DNA from: Cytophagales bacterium
Lineage (GTDB): Bacteria; Bacteroidota; Bacteroidia; Cytophagales; Cyclobacteriaceae
Length of the DNA: 7,718 nucleotides
Assembly (NCBI GenBank): GCA_029262935.1
Contig: JAJCYK010000252.1
Location: 1-7,718 of the forward strand
Direction of reading: 5' to 3'
Shown here: positions 5,168 to 7,718 of the stretch, piece by piece
How the letters are laid out: each line of letters begins with the position of its first letter
Numbering within the stretch: position 1 is the stretch's first letter
Translations under genes and position numbers: made by a program
The notes under the pieces: model-generated
What the model saw: only the letters and a program-made list of their open reading frames with translations
Told to the model about the DNA's origin: nothing
The model's database searches: none

Positions 5168-7261
5168 ATGCGGGGTTATTTTGACACCAAAATAGAATTC
5201 TTAAAAGGTGTAGGTCCCCAAAAGTCCGCACTATTAAACAAAGAGTTGGGCATCTTCACCTTCGGAGATTTGCTTCAACACTATCCCTTTAGGTATGAAG
5301 ATCGTACGCAGTTCTTCAACATTGGGGATCTCACTGATGCGCTTTCAAATGTCCAAATTCGAGGCTCTTTATTTCAGATGGAAACCATTGGAGCGGGTCG
5401 TAAGAAACGCATGACCGCTCAACTTCGAGATGACACCGGTCAAGTGGAACTGGTCTGGTTTAAAGGAATCAAATGGGTTCAGAAAAAACTCCAGCCGGGT
5501 GTAGAATACGTCATATTCGGGAAACCTACACGCTATGGGAAGAAGCTTAATATTGCCCATCCAGAGATTGAGGTTTTTACTCCTGCACACCAGCAAAGCG
5601 GTTACCTACAACCCGTGTACCACACATCAGAGGTATTAAAGTCCAAATTTTTGGATAGTAAGGCGATCAGTAAATTGCAAAAACAACTACTGATACAAGC
5701 ATTGCCTAAAGTTGCAGAGACTTTGCCAGATGAAATGCTTTACCGGATGGGCTTGATGTCTAAAATGGAAGCCTTACAACATATCCACTTTCCAAAAGAT
5801 CAGCGCTATTTACAAAAAGCGCGATGGCGCCTAAAGTTTGAAGAATTATTCTATGTGCAGTTAAGACTCCTAAAGCTGAAACTGGCACGAGTAGATAAAT
5901 TTCGCAGTAAAGCGTTTAATGAAACTGCGCTAATTAATACGTTTTATCACCAACATCTTCCTTTTGATTTGACCAATGCACAAAAGAAAGTCATTAAAGA
6001 GATTTATCGAGATATGCGTTCTGGTAATCAAATGAACAGACTACTTCAAGGAGACGTAGGCAGCGGAAAGACAGTGGTAGCATTTATCTGCATGCTCACA
6101 ATTATTGGAGGAGGCAGCCAAGCGGCTATAATGGCCCCCACCGAAATACTTGCAGAACAACATTATCGAGGACTTCAGGAGTACACGGATAAGCTAGGAC
6201 TGGAAATAGGGTTACTGACAGGATCAACTAAGAAAAAAGCCCGTCGCGAGTTGCATGAAAAACTAGAAAATGGCAGTCTGGATATTTTAGTAGGCACTCA
6301 TGCGTTGTTAGAAGACCCAGTAAAATTTAAAAGCCTGGGCCTGGCGGTGATTGATGAACAACACAGGTTTGGGGTAGCCCAAAGGGCTAAGTTGTGGGGA
6401 AAAAACGATCAATTTTTCCCACATGTTTTAGTGATGACGGCCACACCAATTCCCAGAACCTTGGCTATGACGCTTTATGGCGATTTAGATGTTTCTGTCC
6501 TTGACGAATTGCCACCCGGTCGGAAGCCAATAGAGACTGTACACCGTTATGACACCAACCGTTTAAAAGTGTTTGGCTTTATAAAAAGACAAATTGACCT
6601 GGGTCGACAAGTGTATATTGTATATCCTCTAATAGAAGAATCGGCCAAGATGGATCTTAAGCACCTGGAAGACGGTTACGAGAGTATTCAACGAGCGTTT
6701 CCTAAATTACCAATAAGTATCGTCCACGGTAGAATGAAAAGTAGGGATAAAGACTACGAAATGCAGCGGTTTGTGAAAGCAGAAACAAAGATAATGGTGG
6801 CTACTACCGTGATAGAGGTGGGTGTAAACGTGCCGAATGCCTCGGTAATGATCATAGAGAATGCGGAGCGTTTTGGATTGGCGCAATTGCATCAACTTAG
6901 AGGCCGAGTGGGTAGAGGGGCGGATCAAAGTTACTGCATCTTGATGACCAATTTCAAAATAAGTAAAGAGGGTAGGACCCGTATTGACACCATGGTGAGG
7001 ACCAACAACGGCTTTGAGATCGCAGATGTGGACTTGAGGCTTAGGGGCCCGGGGGATTTGATGGGAACTCAACAAAGTGGCGTGTTGGACCTGCTCATAG
7101 CAGACCTTAGCCAAGATGGTAAATTACTGCAAGTCGCCAGACAGGAAGCGCAACAGTTATTGCAAGAGGATCCGGACCTAACGGATACTAAAAACCATCA
7201 CATCCGGAGACAAGTGGCTCAACAACGACAGACCGATATCAATTGGAGTCGTATTAGTTAG
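5168..7261 (+). CDS. recG: ATP-dependent DNA helicase RecG, 697 aa
   Basis: A double-strand DNA translocase that reverses stalled replication forks and moves branched junctions. Residues 1-250 hold the N-terminal part with the OB-type wedge domain (about 60-140; VQIRGSLFQ, AQLRDDTGQVELVWF). The helicase core has Walker A GDVGSGKT (295-302), motif Ia MAPTEILAEQH (322-332), DEQH box (396-399), motif III MTATPIPRT (423-431), VIEVGVNVPNA (548-558) and motif VI QLRGRVGRG (576-584). The RecG-specific C-terminal part includes FEIADVDLRLRGPGDLMGTQ (616-635), where the DNA-moving TRG helices lie. Length is normal (about 690-700). The ATG start gives the usual FDTKIEFLKGVGPQKSALL opening. It ends the rightward cluster, and its last 8 bp overlap the 3' end of a convergent gene. 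RecG is a known binding partner of SSB in other bacteria. Confidence 0.98.
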   Translation: MRGYFDTKIEFLKGVGPQKSALLNKELGIFTFGDLLQHYPFRYEDRTQFFNIGDLTDALSNVQIRGSLFQMETIGAGRKKRMTAQLRDDTGQVELVWFKGIKWVQKKLQPGVEYVIFGKPTRYGKKLNIAHPEIEVFTPAHQQSGYLQPVYHTSEVLKSKFLDSKAISKLQKQLLIQALPKVAETLPDEMLYRMGLMSKMEALQHIHFPKDQRYLQKARWRLKFEELFYVQLRLLKLKLARVDKFRSKAFNETALINTFYHQHLPFDLTNAQKKVIKEIYRDMRSGNQMNRLLQGDVGSGKTVVAFICMLTIIGGGSQAAIMAPTEILAEQHYRGLQEYTDKLGLEIGLLTGSTKKKARRELHEKLENGSLDILVGTHALLEDPVKFKSLGLAVIDEQHRFGVAQRAKLWGKNDQFFPHVLVMTATPIPRTLAMTLYGDLDVSVLDELPPGRKPIETVHRYDTNRLKVFGFIKRQIDLGRQVYIVYPLIEESAKMDLKHLEDGYESIQRAFPKLPISIVHGRMKSRDKDYEMQRFVKAETKIMVATTVIEVGVNVPNASVMIIENAERFGLAQLHQLRGRVGRGADQSYCILMTNFKISKEGRTRIDTMVRTNNGFEIADVDLRLRGPGDLMGTQQSGVLDLLIADLSQDGKLLQVARQEAQQLLQEDPDLTDTKNHHIRRQVAQQRQTDINWSRIS

Positions 7262-7718
7262 TGCCTATTTGATGCAACTGAATGTGTAAGGCATCTTCTT
7301 TGTAATCCATTCTAAACACCGCAAACCTATGATTCTTTGCCGGGAGGACTTTCAAAGTCCTCCATTCTAGAGGAAACTGATGCAATTCGATATCCGTTTG
7401 ACCCATGACTGCGGTGCCCAAGTATTTCAAATCAGCACCTTTCTGCTTAATGGTACTTCGGAAATGAACGGCCAGACGGTTGCCTGGCATTTTTTGTGAA
7501 AACTCGTAATCAAAGCCACCGGCAGTTTTCATTCGGTTAGACAAACTATGAATGTTGTCAAAACTGTAATAGGCCGCGTAGGATCCATGAAGGTCAAAAT
7601 TGCGTTTCTCTTTTTCGATGGTTTCCAGCGATTGTAAGTTAAAATCCTTGTCAAATGTCATTAGCTGTAAATCTTCGACAACCATTTTAGTCATAGATGC
7701 GTTATTGCTGAGCATCGA
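7254..7718 (-). CDS. Unrecognised protein, C-terminal part (at least 154 residues), start outside the window
   Basis: The frame is open to the right window edge (TCG at 7716-7718), so the Met at 7713-7715 need not be the start and the gene is treated as truncated. The visible part has many alternating hydrophobic/polar strands ended by G, N or D turns (DLQLMTFDKDFNLQSL, LKYLGTAVMG, HRFAVFRMDYKEDALHIQLH), a pattern of beta-rich extracytoplasmic or propeller-like proteins. A central part (about 43-75, GSYAAYYSFDNIHSLSNRM then GGFDYEF) is aromatic-rich. There is no Cys, no membrane segment and no enzyme motif. I do not recognise the family. The reading frame is supported by its length, plausible composition and a stop exactly at the convergent recG end; it contains two hairpin-forming stretches. 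No role in the recG or gld cluster is implied, since it is on the other strand. Confidence 0.72.
   Translation of the reverse strand, partial: SMLSNNASMTKMVVEDLQLMTFDKDFNLQSLETIEKEKRNFDLHGSYAAYYSFDNIHSLSNRMKTAGGFDYEFSQKMPGNRLAVHFRSTIKQKGADLKYLGTAVMGQTDIELHQFPLEWRTLKVLPAKNHRFAVFRMDYKEDALHIQLHQIGTN
7343..7363. repeat. Perfect inverted repeat with 10-bp arms inside the last gene
   Basis: GGAGGACTTT (7343-7352) and AAAGTCCTCC (7354-7363) are perfect complements around a single C; as RNA this makes a 9-bp stem with a 3-nt loop. It lies in the coding sequence of the minus-strand gene (residues around WRTLKVLPA) and 82 bp beyond the recG stop. No T-run follows on either strand. It may protect the 3' end of a recG read-through transcript, bind a dimeric protein, or be coincidental. 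Confidence 0.5.
7471..7496 (+). terminator. Candidate intrinsic terminator in recG direction, antisense to the last gene
   Basis: GCCAGAC (7471-7477) can pair with GCCTGGC (7482-7488) with one A-C mismatch around the loop GGTT, followed at once by ATTTTTT. This stem plus T-run is what an intrinsic terminator on the plus strand looks like. It lies 210 bp after the recG stop, within the convergent coding sequence, where no other plus-strand terminator is seen. The mismatch and the coding overlap keep confidence low. Confidence 0.33.

Noticed and set aside
6707..7114. 135-codon minus-strand frame opposite recG
   Set aside because: It sits opposite the conserved helicase motifs of recG, which fix the other strand as coding; rich in His/Thr/Ser as expected of a shadow frame.

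Overview
The window looks like a housekeeping segment of a Bacteroidota chromosome. Three things point there. The block mutY-ssb-gldE-gldD is a familiar gene order in that phylum, and gldD/gldE belong to its gliding / type IX secretion machinery. No gene has a usable Shine-Dalgarno sequence at normal spacing. Exact matches to the Bacteroidota -7 element TAnnTTTG sit upstream of the HU-family gene, mutY and ssb. The exact genus cannot be fixed; something near the Saprospiria or Flavobacteriia is a guess.

Left arm (1-1429, minus strand). A leftward operon starts at an HU/IHF-family DNA-binding protein (1127-1429) and runs through a membrane-anchored TPR protein (285-1100). It continues with a 29-residue, extremely basic AURKAIP1/COX24-type ribosomal protein (147-236) and the first 23 codons of ribonuclease G (1-69), which leaves the window. 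The last two genes are easy to miss: one is tiny, and the other begins with TTG and is cut by the window edge.

Divergent control region (1430-1570). This 141-bp gap separates the HU operon from mutY. It carries two exact TAnnTTTG elements on opposite strands, only 6 bp apart and facing each other, so the two promoters probably compete for RNA polymerase.

Right arm (1571-7261, plus strand). mutY, ssb, gldE, gldD and recG follow with gaps of 46, 22, 21 and 28 bp. ssb has its own candidate promoter. The cluster mixes DNA maintenance (MutY removes A opposite 8-oxoG; SSB coats single strands; RecG remodels stalled forks and in other bacteria is bound by the SSB tail) with two envelope proteins needed for gliding and type IX secretion (GldE inner-membrane CBS protein, GldD lipoprotein).

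Right edge (7254-7718, minus strand). The 3' end of an unrecognised, probably beta-rich protein converges on recG and overlaps its last 8 bp. Inside that coding sequence lie a perfect inverted repeat with 10-bp arms and a terminator-like hairpin plus T-run that would read in recG's direction. These may form the 3' end of the recG transcript.

I found no mobile element, CRISPR array, tRNA or rRNA gene, and no clear novel multi-gene system. The items most worth a second look are the hidden 29-residue gene and its leader hairpin, the face-to-face promoters, the hairpins embedded in the last gene, the high share of non-ATG starts and the unknown last gene.
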